From Candidatus Rifleibacteriota bacterium (GTDB taxonomy: Bacteria > Muiribacteriota > Ozemobacteria > Ozemobacterales > Ozemobacteraceae): a stretch of 64,000 nt of DNA. Under the pieces are notes generated by a model. That model ran no database searches. It saw nothing but the letters and a program-made list of their open reading frames with translations, and was not told the origin of the DNA. The DNA is taken from NCBI GenBank assembly GCA_012517355.1, contig JAAYVD010000120.1:1-64000 (forward strand), written 5' to 3'. Both the position numbers and the translations under genes were made by a program. Below, one piece after another: positions 7,257-15,990 of the stretch (position 1 is the stretch's first letter; each line of letters opens with the position of its first letter).

Positions 7257-7832
7257 TCAAGGGGATCGCCGGCCTGTCCCTTCCCCCCCCTCGTAGGTGA
7301 ACGGCGAGGCGAACCCGGCCAGGGTGGGGAACGCCGCGTCGCGCTTCGACAGGATCGGCGCCTGCACCGGCCACTCGATGCCCGCCGAATCCCAGCGGAT
7401 GCCCTTGTCGCAATCCGCCGCATGGACGGCCGTCATCCGGTACAGCATCACCGCCCCGTCCGACAAGGCGCAGAACCCGTGCGCGATGCCGGCCGGCAGG
7501 TAGACCAGGGTGCCGGCCGCCCCGTCCAGGGTCAGCGTCAGGTGCTGCCCGTACGTCGGGGAACCCCGCCGCAGGTCGAGCAGCACGTCGAAGATGCGCC
7601 CCTCGATGCAGGTGACCAGCTTGTTCCCGTGCGCCGGCGGCACCTGGAAATGCAGCCCGCGCACCACCCCCCGCCGCGACATCGAGTAGAAATCCTCGAC
7701 GAACACGTCGTCGATGCCCATCTCCCGGAACGACGGCGCGTGGTAGGTCTTGACGAACCGCCCCCGCTCGTCGTCGAAGACGAACGGCGTGATGACCCGG
7801 CAGCCGGGAAGGGAAAGATCGGCGATCTTCAT
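7257..7832 (-). CDS. dTDP-4-dehydrorhamnose 3,5-epimerase family protein (second copy)
   Basis: A 191-residue cupin of the RmlC/RfbC family: DERGRFVKTYHAPSF, RRGVVRGLHFQVPP (the catalytic-base His is in RGLH, near residue 61), GIAHGFCALSD, and a YRM segment with the general-acid Tyr near 131. It ends in the normal IEWPVQAPILSKRDAAFP tail. It differs clearly from the RfbC at 26038-26613 and sits next to the CDP-sugar and aldolase/TPP genes. It may epimerise a CDP-linked or branched 4-ketosugar rather than the rhamnose precursor (inference). Confidence 0.8.
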   Translation of the reverse strand: MKIADLSLPGCRVITPFVFDDERGRFVKTYHAPSFREMGIDDVFVEDFYSMSRRGVVRGLHFQVPPAHGNKLVTCIEGRIFDVLLDLRRGSPTYGQHLTLTLDGAAGTLVYLPAGIAHGFCALSDGAVMLYRMTAVHAADCDKGIRWDSAGIEWPVQAPILSKRDAAFPTLAGFASPFTYEGGEGTGRRSP

Positions 7833-7843
7833 GCCGCCACGGC

Positions 7844-8899
7844 TCAGGCCTGCGCCTGGTTCCAGGCGATCGTCCGCCGGATCGCGGCCAGCAGGGGGAA
7901 CCGTCGTTGCAGCCCGAGCGTGCTCTCGGCCAGCGTCACATCGGGCACGAAGCGGGTGGCCTGGAACCGCGAGGCGGTCGCCAGGTTGCGCTCGATCTTC
8001 GGCCGCCGCGACAACTGGTCGGCGATCAGGTCGGCCAGGTCCTTCAGCGTGACCGGCTCCGGACTGCCCACGTTGTAGGCGTGGCCGATCTGCCCCTCGA
8101 GCAGCATGGCATACAGCCAGCAGGCCAGGTCGGCCCCGTACAGGTAGCTGCGCACCGTCTCGCCGTCGCCCTGGATGCGGATCGGCCCGCCCAGCAGCGC
8201 GTCGCGCACGAAGTTGTTGATCGCCCACGGCCGGTCGAGCAACTGGTACGGCCCGATGAAGGCGAACGGCCGCGCCACCACGATCGGCAGCCGGTGCTGG
8301 CTGCGGAAGCCCGCGCAGACGGTCTCGGCCATCCGCTTCGACTCGGTGTAACAGGAGGCCACCGACCCGAACTCCGCCCGCCCGGCGAAACTCTCCGGCA
8401 TCCGCGGCAGGTCGAGCGGCTGCCCGCCGCAGACCAGACCGGAACTCAGGTGCAGCACCCGCTTCAGCGCCGGCAGCCGGGCCGCCGCGTTCAGCACCGA
8501 CCGGCAGCCGCGCACGAAGATGTCCATCGTCGACAGCGGGTCGGTGGCGTGGAACCGGTTGTCCGGCGTCCCGGCGGCGTGGACCAGGAGCGTCACCTCG
8601 GGCGGGAACTCCTGCACGTTGCGCACGTCCATCTTCAACAGCCGGATGTCCTTCCGGCCGGCCAGGTGCGGGGCTTTCCCGGCAAAGTCCGACTCCTGGC
8701 GCGACAGCAGGATCATGTGCAACCCGAACCCGTGCTCGTCGTTGAGCCAGGCGCCCAGCTCGGCCAGCCAGGTGCCGACGAAGCCCGTGCCGCCGGTCAC
8801 CAGCAACGTCTCGCCGCGCAATCCGGCCAGGGCCGCCGGGCCGTTGGGGAACAGGGTCGCGCAGTCCTCGCGGGTGATCTCCTGCTTACGGATGTCCAC
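7844..8899 (-). CDS. NAD-dependent epimerase/dehydratase family protein
   Basis: A 351-residue extended SDR with LLVTGGTGFVGTWLAELG near residue 35, LHLSSGLVCGG, CYTESKRMAE (YxxxK) and VRSYLYGADLACWLYAML. It is clearly paralogous to the protein at 15987-17318 (shared RSYLY.ADLA.WL and AYNVGS..PV). The exact substrate is unknown. In this operon it could reduce or epimerise the branched sugar, a job done by YerF in yersiniose synthesis (family analogy only). Its 3' end lies 11 bp before the epimerase gene and it overlaps the aldolase gene by 14 bp. Confidence 0.75.
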   Translation of the reverse strand: MDIRKQEITREDCATLFPNGPAALAGLRGETLLVTGGTGFVGTWLAELGAWLNDEHGFGLHMILLSRQESDFAGKAPHLAGRKDIRLLKMDVRNVQEFPPEVTLLVHAAGTPDNRFHATDPLSTMDIFVRGCRSVLNAAARLPALKRVLHLSSGLVCGGQPLDLPRMPESFAGRAEFGSVASCYTESKRMAETVCAGFRSQHRLPIVVARPFAFIGPYQLLDRPWAINNFVRDALLGGPIRIQGDGETVRSYLYGADLACWLYAMLLEGQIGHAYNVGSPEPVTLKDLADLIADQLSRRPKIERNLATASRFQATRFVPDVTLAESTLGLQRRFPLLAAIRRTIAWNQAQA

Positions 8900-9923
8900 G
8901 GTTCTTCCCCCCCTTGTCGGCCAGCTCGATGGCCACGTCGATGATCAGGTCCTCCTGGCCGGCCACCGCCCGGCGCCGGCCCAACTCGAAGAACACGTCC
9001 CGCGGGTCGACCGCGTATTCCTTCGCCACCCGCTCCACGTGCTTGGCGAACCCCGAGAACACCCCGGCCAGCCCGCTCACCAGGCTGATTCCGCGGATCG
9101 ACGGCACCGTCGTGATGACCTCCCGTTCGGCCACCGCCACCGCGTCCAGGATCCCGTAGAGGTCGACCCCGGTCGCGAACCCCGCCTTCTGCAACACCCC
9201 GACCATCACCTCGATCGGCGCGTTGCCGGCCCCGGCCCCGAACCCGCGGGCCGTGCCGTCCAGGATCGTCGCCCCGTGGCGGGCGGCCTCCAGCGCGTTG
9301 GCCACCGCCATCCCCAGGTTGTTGTGGGAATGGAACCCGACCGGGATCGACAGGTGCTCGACCAGGAACCGCACCTTCTCCGCCACGTCCTCGGGCAGGT
9401 AGGCGCCGGCCGAATCCATCAGGATGACGCCCTCGGCCCCGTATGACTGCATCTTCCGGCTCTCCTCGAGCAGGGTCTCCTTCGGGGCCATGTGGCTCAT
9501 CATCAGCACCCCGAACGTCTCCTTGCCGCTCTCGCGCGCGAAGCCGATCAGGCGCTGGGTGGTGTCCGCCTCGGTGCAGTGGCTGGCCACCTTCACCACG
9601 TCGGCGCCATCCTGGATCGCCGGCTTCAGGTCGTGGTTGATCGTCGCGAACCCGGGGATCACGAAGACTCCCAGCCGCGTCCGGCTCAGGCACGGCCGGA
9701 CGGCCCGCAGCAGGGTGCGGTCGTCCGTGGCGGCCAGTCCGACCTGCAACGAGCTGGCCCCCAGGCCGTTGCCGTGGCCGATCTCGAGGATGCCGATCCC
9801 CGCCTTCTCGGCGGCCCGGGCATAGACTTCCATCTGGGCCGCGGTCAGCTGGTGGGCCACGGCGTGACTGCCGTCACGCAGGGTCACGTCGCAGATCAGG
9901 ATCGGTTTCGTCGTCGGGTTCAT
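8886..9923 (-). CDS. 4-hydroxy-2-oxovalerate aldolase-like enzyme
   Basis: A 345-residue TIM-barrel aldolase of the MhpE/DmpG/BphI group. The N-terminus CDVTLRDGSHAV carries the Arg-Asp pair and His of the active site (residues 16-20), and GFHSHNNLGMAVAN holds the metal-binding HxH. The C-terminus has the communication-like helical domain (VFFELGRRRAVAGQEDLIID). The family reversibly splits 4-hydroxy-2-oxovalerate into pyruvate and acetaldehyde and works as a complex with the acylating acetaldehyde dehydrogenase, which is encoded immediately upstream with a 4-bp overlap. Its place among sugar genes is unusual. Confidence 0.88.
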   Translation of the reverse strand: MNPTTKPILICDVTLRDGSHAVAHQLTAAQMEVYARAAEKAGIGILEIGHGNGLGASSLQVGLAATDDRTLLRAVRPCLSRTRLGVFVIPGFATINHDLKPAIQDGADVVKVASHCTEADTTQRLIGFARESGKETFGVLMMSHMAPKETLLEESRKMQSYGAEGVILMDSAGAYLPEDVAEKVRFLVEHLSIPVGFHSHNNLGMAVANALEAARHGATILDGTARGFGAGAGNAPIEVMVGVLQKAGFATGVDLYGILDAVAVAEREVITTVPSIRGISLVSGLAGVFSGFAKHVERVAKEYAVDPRDVFFELGRRRAVAGQEDLIIDVAIELADKGGKNRGHP

Positions 9924-10831
9924 GCCGCTCCCTCCCGGTCGCGGGGCGCCGGCGCCCCCAGCAGTTTCCTGGCGAACTCCTCGGCCATGGCCATCGCCGC
10001 GCAGTTGATGATGTCGAGGTTCCCCGCATACTTGGGCAGGTAGTCACCCATGCCCTGCACCCGCACCATCACCATGATCCGGCCGTTCTCGTAGATCGGC
10101 GGGATCACCAGTTGGTAGCCGGGAACGTAGGCCTGGAGCTTTGCGACCATCGCCCGCACCGCGGCATCGAGCCGCGGCAGGTCGGGGTTGGCCACCTTGG
10201 CGAACACCGTGGTCTGCATGTCGATGCAGGGCTGCGCCGGGTTCAGCACCAGGATCGCCTTGGCCCGGCCGCAGCCGGTGAACTTCTCCAGCGCTTCCTG
10301 GGTCGTCTCGATGTATTCGTCGATGTTGATGCGCGTGCCGGGCCCCGCGCTGCGCGAGGCGATGCTCGACACCACCTCGATGTACTCGACCTTCCCCAGC
10401 GTCTGGCTGATCGCGTAGGCGAGCGGCGTGGAACACTGGCCTCCGCAGGTGACCATGTTGACGTTCTGCGCCTGCAAGCCTTCCTGCAGGTTGACGGCCG
10501 GCACGCACATGGTGCCGACCTTGGCCGGGGTCAGGTCGATCACGATCTTGCCCTGCTTCTGCAGGATCGGCCAGTGCACCAGGTGGTCGCGCGCCGAGGT
10601 GCAGTCGAAGACCAGCTTGCAGCAGTCGGGGTTGCGCACGAAGGCGTCGATGCTCTGGTCGGAGATGCGCACCCCCAGGCTGCTCGCCTTGGCCATGCCG
10701 GTCGACTGCAGGTTGCGGCCGACGAACAGGGCGCATTCGAGAACCTCCGAGCGCAGCACCTTGACCAGCAGGTCGGTGCCGATGTTGCCGGTCCCCAGGA
10801 TGGCGACCGGAAGCTTGCGGGAAACATCCAT
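9920..10831 (-). CDS. Acetaldehyde dehydrogenase (acylating)
   Basis: A 303-residue protein of the MhpF/DmpF/BphJ family. VAILGTGNIGTDLLVKVLRS is the NAD-binding site, MVTCGGQCSTPLAYAI has the catalytic Cys (about residue 129), and ARINID-like GTRINIDEYIETTQEAL and PPIYENGRIMVMVRVQG are the usual later blocks. The reaction is acetaldehyde + CoA + NAD to acetyl-CoA + NADH, reversible. Directly coupled to the aldolase gene, it probably channels acetaldehyde. In this context the reverse direction, making acetaldehyde from acetyl-CoA for an aldol step, is an inference. Confidence 0.9.
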   Translation of the reverse strand: MDVSRKLPVAILGTGNIGTDLLVKVLRSEVLECALFVGRNLQSTGMAKASSLGVRISDQSIDAFVRNPDCCKLVFDCTSARDHLVHWPILQKQGKIVIDLTPAKVGTMCVPAVNLQEGLQAQNVNMVTCGGQCSTPLAYAISQTLGKVEYIEVVSSIASRSAGPGTRINIDEYIETTQEALEKFTGCGRAKAILVLNPAQPCIDMQTTVFAKVANPDLPRLDAAVRAMVAKLQAYVPGYQLVIPPIYENGRIMVMVRVQGMGDYLPKYAGNLDIINCAAMAMAEEFARKLLGAPAPRDREGAA

Positions 10832-10891
10832 TTCAGTTCACTCCTGGGTTGCAAGGGCTCCGGATCCGGCCTCGGCGAGGCCTGCCCAACT

Positions 10892-12694
10892 CTAGCAGCC
10901 TTTCAGCGGCTTGACAATCATGTTCTGCCGGAACTCCTCGCGGTCGAGAAAGGGGAACATGTCCTCGAGTGGCTTGGAAACCATGCTTCCGTCCTCGAGC
11001 TTCACCGACGAAACGGTGGGGACGATCGCCTGGTCAGGCGATCCGAACACCTCGCAGACGACCGGGCCGGGGGTGGCCAGCACCTTCCGGATCGTCCGGT
11101 CGAGGTCGCGGTGGCGGCGGACCGCGCAGTAGTCGAGGCCGTAGGCCCTGGCCAGGCGCCCCAGGTGGGGAAGCGAGACCCCGGAGGCGGCCCCCTCGCC
11201 CAGCCGCCGGCCGGCGAAGAAGCGGTCCTGGGTGAACCGGATCGACAGGTAGCCCTGGTTGCTGATGACGAACAGTTTGACCGGCAGCCGGTGGTGGACG
11301 ACGGTCTGCAGTTCCTGGACGTTCATCTGCAGTGACCCGTCGCCGGTGATGGCGACCACCCGTCCGTTCCGGGCCTCGGCGGCCCCGATGGCGGCCGGCA
11401 GGGAATACCCCATCGTGGCGATGCCCCCGGACGTGAGGAGGATCCCCTGCCGGAGCCCCTGGGCCACCGCGTAATAGACCGACCCGGCGTCGCTGACCAC
11501 GACGTCGTCCGGTCGGATGCAGGCCGACAGCCGGTCGATGAACTGGTAGAGGTTGATGCCGTTGCGGTCTTCCTGCGCGTAGTCGGGAAGGCAGACCGGA
11601 TACTGCCTCAACCATCGCCGGCAGGTGCGCAGCCAGCCTGATGGCCGGGCCTTCGTCACAGCCCCCGCGTTCGCCTGACGCAGGAACTCACGGGCATCGG
11701 CATTGATATACAGGTCGATGGCGATGGTCTTCTTGCGATGGGCGGTCCGGTCGATGTCCACCACGACCTTGACGGCCTCGCGGGCGAACTGGCCGTATTC
11801 GTAGCCGATGGTGCCCACGTGCAGGCTGGTGCCGATGGCGATGACCAGATCGGCGTTTTGCACCGCGAGATTGCCCGCCCGGGAGCCCTTGATCCCGACC
11901 GGGCCGATCCGACAGCGGTGGCGGTGGCCGATGGCGTTCGCCCCGAGGAAGGAATGGACGACGGGAATCCCGTGGGCATCGGCGAACCGCTCGAGATCCG
12001 GGCCGGCGCGGGCGATGGCCACCCCCTGGCCGGCCAGGATGACCGGTCGTTCGGCCTGCCGCAGCAGATCCTGGAACTTCCGCATCTCGGCCGCGACCGG
12101 CCTGGTCTTGAGCGCGGGCCGCTCCACGGCCGGGAAGCCGCGCAACCGGCGGGGGTCGACCAGGGCTCCCTGGACATCGAGCGGGACGTCGATCCAGACC
12201 GGCCCCGGCCGGCCGGTGGTCGCCAGGTGGAAGGCCTTTTCCAGTTCGTACCGCACCTCGGCCGGGTCGTCGAGCATCACCGCATACTTGGTGAGGGATT
12301 GCACGACCGGCAGGATGTCGACCTCCTGGACCCCGAACTGCCGAAGCCCGGGGATGCCGGCCAGGCGGACGGTCTCCCGGCGCTTGGCCTGCCCTGAGAC
12401 GAACAGGCAGGGAACCGAGTCCAGCCAGGCCCCGACCAGCCCCGTGATGGCGTTGGTGGCCCCGGGGCCGGTGGTGAAGAACCCCGCCCCGACCCCCCCC
12501 GTGGTGCGCGCGTAGGCCTCCAGGGCCATGGCCGCCGACTGTTCGTGGTGCGTGCAGACCGCCTTCACCTCGGGGCACTGGGCCAGGGCGTCGGTCAGGA
12601 ACATGATGCCCCCGCCCGACACCAGGAACACGTGTCGCACCCGGGCGGTGTCCCGCAGAAACCGGACGATGAAGTCGGCGACCCGGATCTTCAT
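10892..12694 (-). CDS. Thiamine-diphosphate enzyme, acetolactate-synthase-like (polysaccharide type)
   Basis: A 600-residue three-domain TPP enzyme. The Pyr domain has the catalytic Glu in CTHHEQSAAMALEAYAR (about residue 51). The middle domain has DLVIAIGTSLHVG. The PP domain has GDGSLQMNVQELQTVV (GDG...N, from residue 451). The tail GSMVSKPLEDMFPFLDREEF is typical of the subgroup found in LPS/O-antigen clusters. The nearest characterised role is YerE, a TPP flavoenzyme that attaches a two-carbon unit from pyruvate to CDP-3,6-dideoxy-4-ketohexose (family knowledge). Embedded among CDP-3,6-dideoxyhexose genes, a branching ketol-transferase is my best guess. Confidence 0.82.
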   Translation of the reverse strand: MKIRVADFIVRFLRDTARVRHVFLVSGGGIMFLTDALAQCPEVKAVCTHHEQSAAMALEAYARTTGGVGAGFFTTGPGATNAITGLVGAWLDSVPCLFVSGQAKRRETVRLAGIPGLRQFGVQEVDILPVVQSLTKYAVMLDDPAEVRYELEKAFHLATTGRPGPVWIDVPLDVQGALVDPRRLRGFPAVERPALKTRPVAAEMRKFQDLLRQAERPVILAGQGVAIARAGPDLERFADAHGIPVVHSFLGANAIGHRHRCRIGPVGIKGSRAGNLAVQNADLVIAIGTSLHVGTIGYEYGQFAREAVKVVVDIDRTAHRKKTIAIDLYINADAREFLRQANAGAVTKARPSGWLRTCRRWLRQYPVCLPDYAQEDRNGINLYQFIDRLSACIRPDDVVVSDAGSVYYAVAQGLRQGILLTSGGIATMGYSLPAAIGAAEARNGRVVAITGDGSLQMNVQELQTVVHHRLPVKLFVISNQGYLSIRFTQDRFFAGRRLGEGAASGVSLPHLGRLARAYGLDYCAVRRHRDLDRTIRKVLATPGPVVCEVFGSPDQAIVPTVSSVKLEDGSMVSKPLEDMFPFLDREEFRQNMIVKPLKGC

Positions 12695-13482
12695 GGCTTC
12701 CCCCCTCGCGGCCGCGCTTCCAGGAACTCCTGCCGGACGGTGGCGCAGGCCCGGGTCAGCAGCTCGCAGTCGACGGAATAGGTCAGATACTTCATGCCCA
12801 TCTCCAGGAAGAACCGCATCCGGTCGCGATTCAGAACGATCGTGCCGGGATACTTCCGGGCCCGGATGATCTTCTCCGTCATCGACCGGACCAACTCCAG
12901 CAGGTGGGGATCATCGACCTGGCCCGGGATGCCGAGGGACTTCGAGATGTCGAACAGTCCCAGAAAGACGATCTCGATCTCGGGCCGCAACAGGATCTCG
13001 TCGAGGCGGTCGATGGCCTCGCGACCCTCGATGTGGATGGCCAGCAGCACCTGCTCGTTGGCCGTGCGGGTCAATTCCCCGGCCTGGGCAGCCGAGTAGC
13101 CCCCGGCCCGGGTGAACGGGGAGAACCCCCGGTTGCCGGTGGGGGGATACTTGGCGAACCGGATCAGCCGGTCGACGTCGTCCAGGCTCGAGACATTGGG
13201 CACCTGCAGGCAGTGGACCCCGATGTCCAGGGCGCGGAGGATCTCGGCCTCGATGATCCCGCCCACGCGCATGACGGGCGAGGTTCCGCGCGACTCGCAC
13301 GCCATGGTCATGCCCAGGGCCGTTTCGTAGTGGATGGGGCCGTGCTCGGCGTCGATGATCAGGAAATCCATCCCCGCGGCGGCGATCACGTCGGCCACGA
13401 CCGGCGAAGGGATGATCGACCAGGTGCCGACGACCGGCGCCCCGGCCTGGAGCTTTTCCCTCAGGAAATTCTTTCGCAGCAT
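12691..13482 (-). CDS. HpcH/HpaI-family class II aldolase
   Basis: A 263-residue protein starting MLRKNFLREKLQAGAPVVGTW. DFLIIDAEHGPIHYETA has the Asp/Glu and His region, SPVMRVGG the substrate Arg, GVHCLQVPNVSSLDDV the mid-barrel, and LLAIHIEGREAIDRLDEIL a metal-site Glu. HpaI enzymes condense pyruvate with aldehydes to 4-hydroxy-2-oxoacids or do the reverse. It overlaps the TPP enzyme gene by 4 bp. The longer reading frame up to 13602 runs into a dispersed repeat, so I start at 13482. Confidence 0.85.
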   Translation of the reverse strand: MLRKNFLREKLQAGAPVVGTWSIIPSPVVADVIAAAGMDFLIIDAEHGPIHYETALGMTMACESRGTSPVMRVGGIIEAEILRALDIGVHCLQVPNVSSLDDVDRLIRFAKYPPTGNRGFSPFTRAGGYSAAQAGELTRTANEQVLLAIHIEGREAIDRLDEILLRPEIEIVFLGLFDISKSLGIPGQVDDPHLLELVRSMTEKIIRARKYPGTIVLNRDRMRFFLEMGMKYLTYSVDCELLTRACATVRQEFLEARPRGGKP

Positions 13483-13525
13483 TCTGGGTTGCCTCCCTGT
13501 CGGTAGGTTGGTGGCGGTTCTGGTC

Positions 13526-13612
13526 CCGACCGATACGAGGTCGGCCACACCCCTGGGCCGCCACGGACGGCGGCGCGAAACCCCCGTTTCGCGCCTCGCC
13601 AAGGGGCCGTCA
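13526..13612 (+). repeat. Dispersed ~85-bp repeat, family 2, copy 1
   Basis: It contains the hallmarks of the family: CGACCGATACGAGGTCGG (small hairpin), CCGCCACGGACGGCGG (hairpin), CGCGAAACCCCCGTTTCGCG (hairpin) and CCAAGGGGCCGTC at the end. It lies in the gap between the flippase and aldolase genes. Related copies are at 33187-33271, 33272-33360, 36157-36242, 47098-47162, 52858-52920 (reverse) and 58768-58855. Confidence 0.8.
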
Positions 13613-13630
13613 CCCCAGGGAACAGGACGG

Positions 13631-15175
13631 TCACCTGGCGGGGCCCCCCCGGACGCGGCGGACGAGAGCCCGGAACGTGTCCTTCTCCGCGGGGTCCAGG
13701 GCGCCCAACACCCAGCAGGCCAGAAAGAACACGGCTGCGATCAGGACCATCGTTCCCACCACCATCGGCAGACCGGCCAGCCGGGGCGTGACGAACCACC
13801 ATGCCGGCAGCCCGACCGCCAGGCCGATGATGACCAGCCGGCCGGCCTGCAAGCCGAGCCGCGCCAGCGAAAACGGGGCCTTCCAGTGGCAGAGGGCCAG
13901 GTAGAAGGCCACCGTCAGCACCACGCTGAGCGCCTTCCCCGCCGCCGCCCCCTCGATGCCGTAGGGTCCGATCAGCAGGACATACGCCACCAGCCCGCTC
14001 ACCCCCGCCACCATCCCCCCGAACGTCAGGCCCTGGGGATAGTTCAGCCCGCCCAGCACGTAGGAAGGCAGCGCGGTCAGCCCGGAAAGGCCGAACGAGA
14101 CGGTCAGCAGCAGCAGCACGGTCGTCGACCGCTCGGCCATCTCGGCCGACACCCAGGATGACAGCAGCGGGCGCGCGACCACGGCCAAGGGCACCGCCCC
14201 GGACAGGGCGATGAACAGGCTGAGGTTGAAGCCGCGCAACACCAGGGTTTCCAATTGCCGGGCGTCTCCTTTGCGGGCAAGTTCGCTGGCCATCGGGAAG
14301 ACGAACTCCATCATCTTCCCGTTGACCTGCTGGATCACGCTCGCGATCTGCTGCGGAACGAGGTAGAACGTGAGGGCGGACGTCCCAATGTACGTGCCGA
14401 TCAGCATGCTGTCAAGCTGGGTGAACAGCAGGGCGAACATCCGGAAGCCCACCATGTAGACCCCGAAGGCGACCGTGCGCCGGAACATCCCCGCGTCGAA
14501 GCCGGGACGCAGGGAAACGCCGGGCAGCAGCCGCCGGCAGCCCAGGCCGTAGAGCCCGAGCGCCAGGAAGGTGGCCAGCAGGTTGGCCCAGACCACGCCG
14601 GTCAGCCCCTTCCCCCACCAGACCGCCGCCACCGCGCCCAGCGTGGTGACCGTGCCGTAGACCACGCCGATGCCGTTCACCACGTCGAACCGCTGCAAGC
14701 CCGTCGGGATCGCCGACCCCCACCACATCAGCATGCTGAGCAGGAAGCCCAGCCCCGTCAGCCGGAACACCCAGGTGGCCTCGGGCAGGATGGCGTCGGG
14801 AATGGTGAACAGCGACCCGGCCAGCCAGGGCGCCAGGAGCCAGATGGCCACCCCGCCGGTCAGTCCCATGCCCAGGTAGGTCGTCAGCGTGGTGCCCAGC
14901 AGGCGGGACATGCGGTCGGTTTCGGCCCCCGCGTGGTATTCGGCCACGAACTTGGCCACCGCCCCGTTCAGGCCGAGGTCGAGCAGGGCGAAATACCCCG
15001 AGATGGTCAGCATCAGGCCGCGGATGCCGTAGGCGTCGTTCCCCAGGACCCGGATCAGGTAGGGGGTGGTGGCGAAGGCGAGCAGGACCGGCCAGCCCCA
15101 TGCCACCGCGCTGGAGAGCAGGTTGATGAGAGTCCGCTCGCGGCGGCCCTCGGCTACCGGGGCGGCTGTAGGCAC
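13631..15175 (-). CDS. Polysaccharide flippase, Wzx/MATE-like
   Basis: A roughly 514-residue multi-pass membrane protein. It begins with LINLLSSAVAWGWPVLLAFATTPYLIRVLGNDAYGI, the typical Wzx opening (PYLIR.LG...YG), and has about 12-14 hydrophobic segments, including the pair SVVLTVAFYLALC and VVGTMVLIAAVFFLACWVLG near the end. Wzx proteins move undecaprenyl-linked oligosaccharide units across the inner membrane. An ATG at 15247 would overlap the glycosyltransferase gene by 94 bp; I prefer the GTG at 15175, which follows AGAAGG. It fits an O-antigen or capsule assembled by the Wzx/Wzy route. Confidence 0.82.
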   Translation of the reverse strand: MPTAAPVAEGRRERTLINLLSSAVAWGWPVLLAFATTPYLIRVLGNDAYGIRGLMLTISGYFALLDLGLNGAVAKFVAEYHAGAETDRMSRLLGTTLTTYLGMGLTGGVAIWLLAPWLAGSLFTIPDAILPEATWVFRLTGLGFLLSMLMWWGSAIPTGLQRFDVVNGIGVVYGTVTTLGAVAAVWWGKGLTGVVWANLLATFLALGLYGLGCRRLLPGVSLRPGFDAGMFRRTVAFGVYMVGFRMFALLFTQLDSMLIGTYIGTSALTFYLVPQQIASVIQQVNGKMMEFVFPMASELARKGDARQLETLVLRGFNLSLFIALSGAVPLAVVARPLLSSWVSAEMAERSTTVLLLLTVSFGLSGLTALPSYVLGGLNYPQGLTFGGMVAGVSGLVAYVLLIGPYGIEGAAAGKALSVVLTVAFYLALCHWKAPFSLARLGLQAGRLVIIGLAVGLPAWWFVTPRLAGLPMVVGTMVLIAAVFFLACWVLGALDPAEKDTFRALVRRVRGGPAR

Positions 15176-15990
15176 GATGCCTTCTGCCACAGGTCGAACA
15201 TCTCCTGCCGCTTCCGTCGGTAGTCCTCGGGTGCGCGGGAGAAGCATTTTTCCCAGATGAAGGCGAACCGCATCAGGTAATACGACAGGAACAGACTGGC
15301 CAGGGCCACCCCGCGCCAGCCGGCCAGCCAGGTGCGGCGCAGCAGGAGCCGGCCGGCGGCCGAGACGGCGTCGAGGAAGGCCGGCTTGACCGGCCGGTCC
15401 TTCGGCCAGAGCCGGGCATCCGCGCGCCAGTAGCGGAAATGCCGCTCGCAGAGGCTCTCCATGGTTTCATGGGTCAGGTGGTGGATCCCCTGGTCGGGAG
15501 GCAGGTCCACCGCTCCCTTGCGCAGCCCGGACAGGTCGAGCGCCTTGTGGGCGTCGTCGTCGCGGATGCGGATGGCCGACTTGCGGACGAAGGCGGAATG
15601 GAAGGTGGAATACCAGGGAGACCATGGTTCGCTGATGCCCAGCACATACCGCTGGTAGGGGACGTTGAAAAAGTCGGCGGGTTCGTCGGCCCCGCGGGCG
15701 TCGATCTCGCGCAGGGCCTTCGCCAGTGCCGGATGCAGCACGTCGCTGGCGGTGATGATCAGGATCCAGTCTCCGCTCGCCTGTTGCATGTATTTCAGCT
15801 CGCCCGGGTCGTACTCGGTGTCGGTGATGCCGATGACCCGTGTCTTGGGAAACGACCGGATGATCTCGAGCGACCGGTCGGTGCTGCCCTTGTCGAGCAC
15901 CAGGATCTCGTCGACCCAGCCCAGGCAGGCCAGGGTGGAGGGCAGCCGCCGCTCCTCGTTGTAGTTCGGGATGAACGCGGTGATGCTCAT
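15154..15990 (-). CDS. Family 2 glycosyltransferase (WaaE/KdtX-like)
   Basis: A 278-residue protein: MSITAFIPNYNEERRLPSTLACL, then WVDEILVLDKGSTDRSLEII, then GDWILIITASDVLHPA. The start and layout fit the WaaE/KdtX-like GT2 group, but the usual acidic metal site (DADE) reads TASD, so catalysis or metal use may differ. The C-terminal third has two hydrophobic helices (GVALASLFLSYYLMRFAFIWE) for membrane association. The ATG overlaps the stop of the preceding SDR gene by 4 bp. Confidence 0.78.
   Translation of the reverse strand: MSITAFIPNYNEERRLPSTLACLGWVDEILVLDKGSTDRSLEIIRSFPKTRVIGITDTEYDPGELKYMQQASGDWILIITASDVLHPALAKALREIDARGADEPADFFNVPYQRYVLGISEPWSPWYSTFHSAFVRKSAIRIRDDDAHKALDLSGLRKGAVDLPPDQGIHHLTHETMESLCERHFRYWRADARLWPKDRPVKPAFLDAVSAAGRLLLRRTWLAGWRGVALASLFLSYYLMRFAFIWEKCFSRAPEDYRRKRQEMFDLWQKASCLQPPR

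Noticed and set aside
10892-12694. Housekeeping acetolactate synthase (IlvB)
   Set aside because: There is no small subunit or ilv neighbour, and the C-terminal MVSKPLEDM...FL.REEF tail marks the polysaccharide-locus subgroup.
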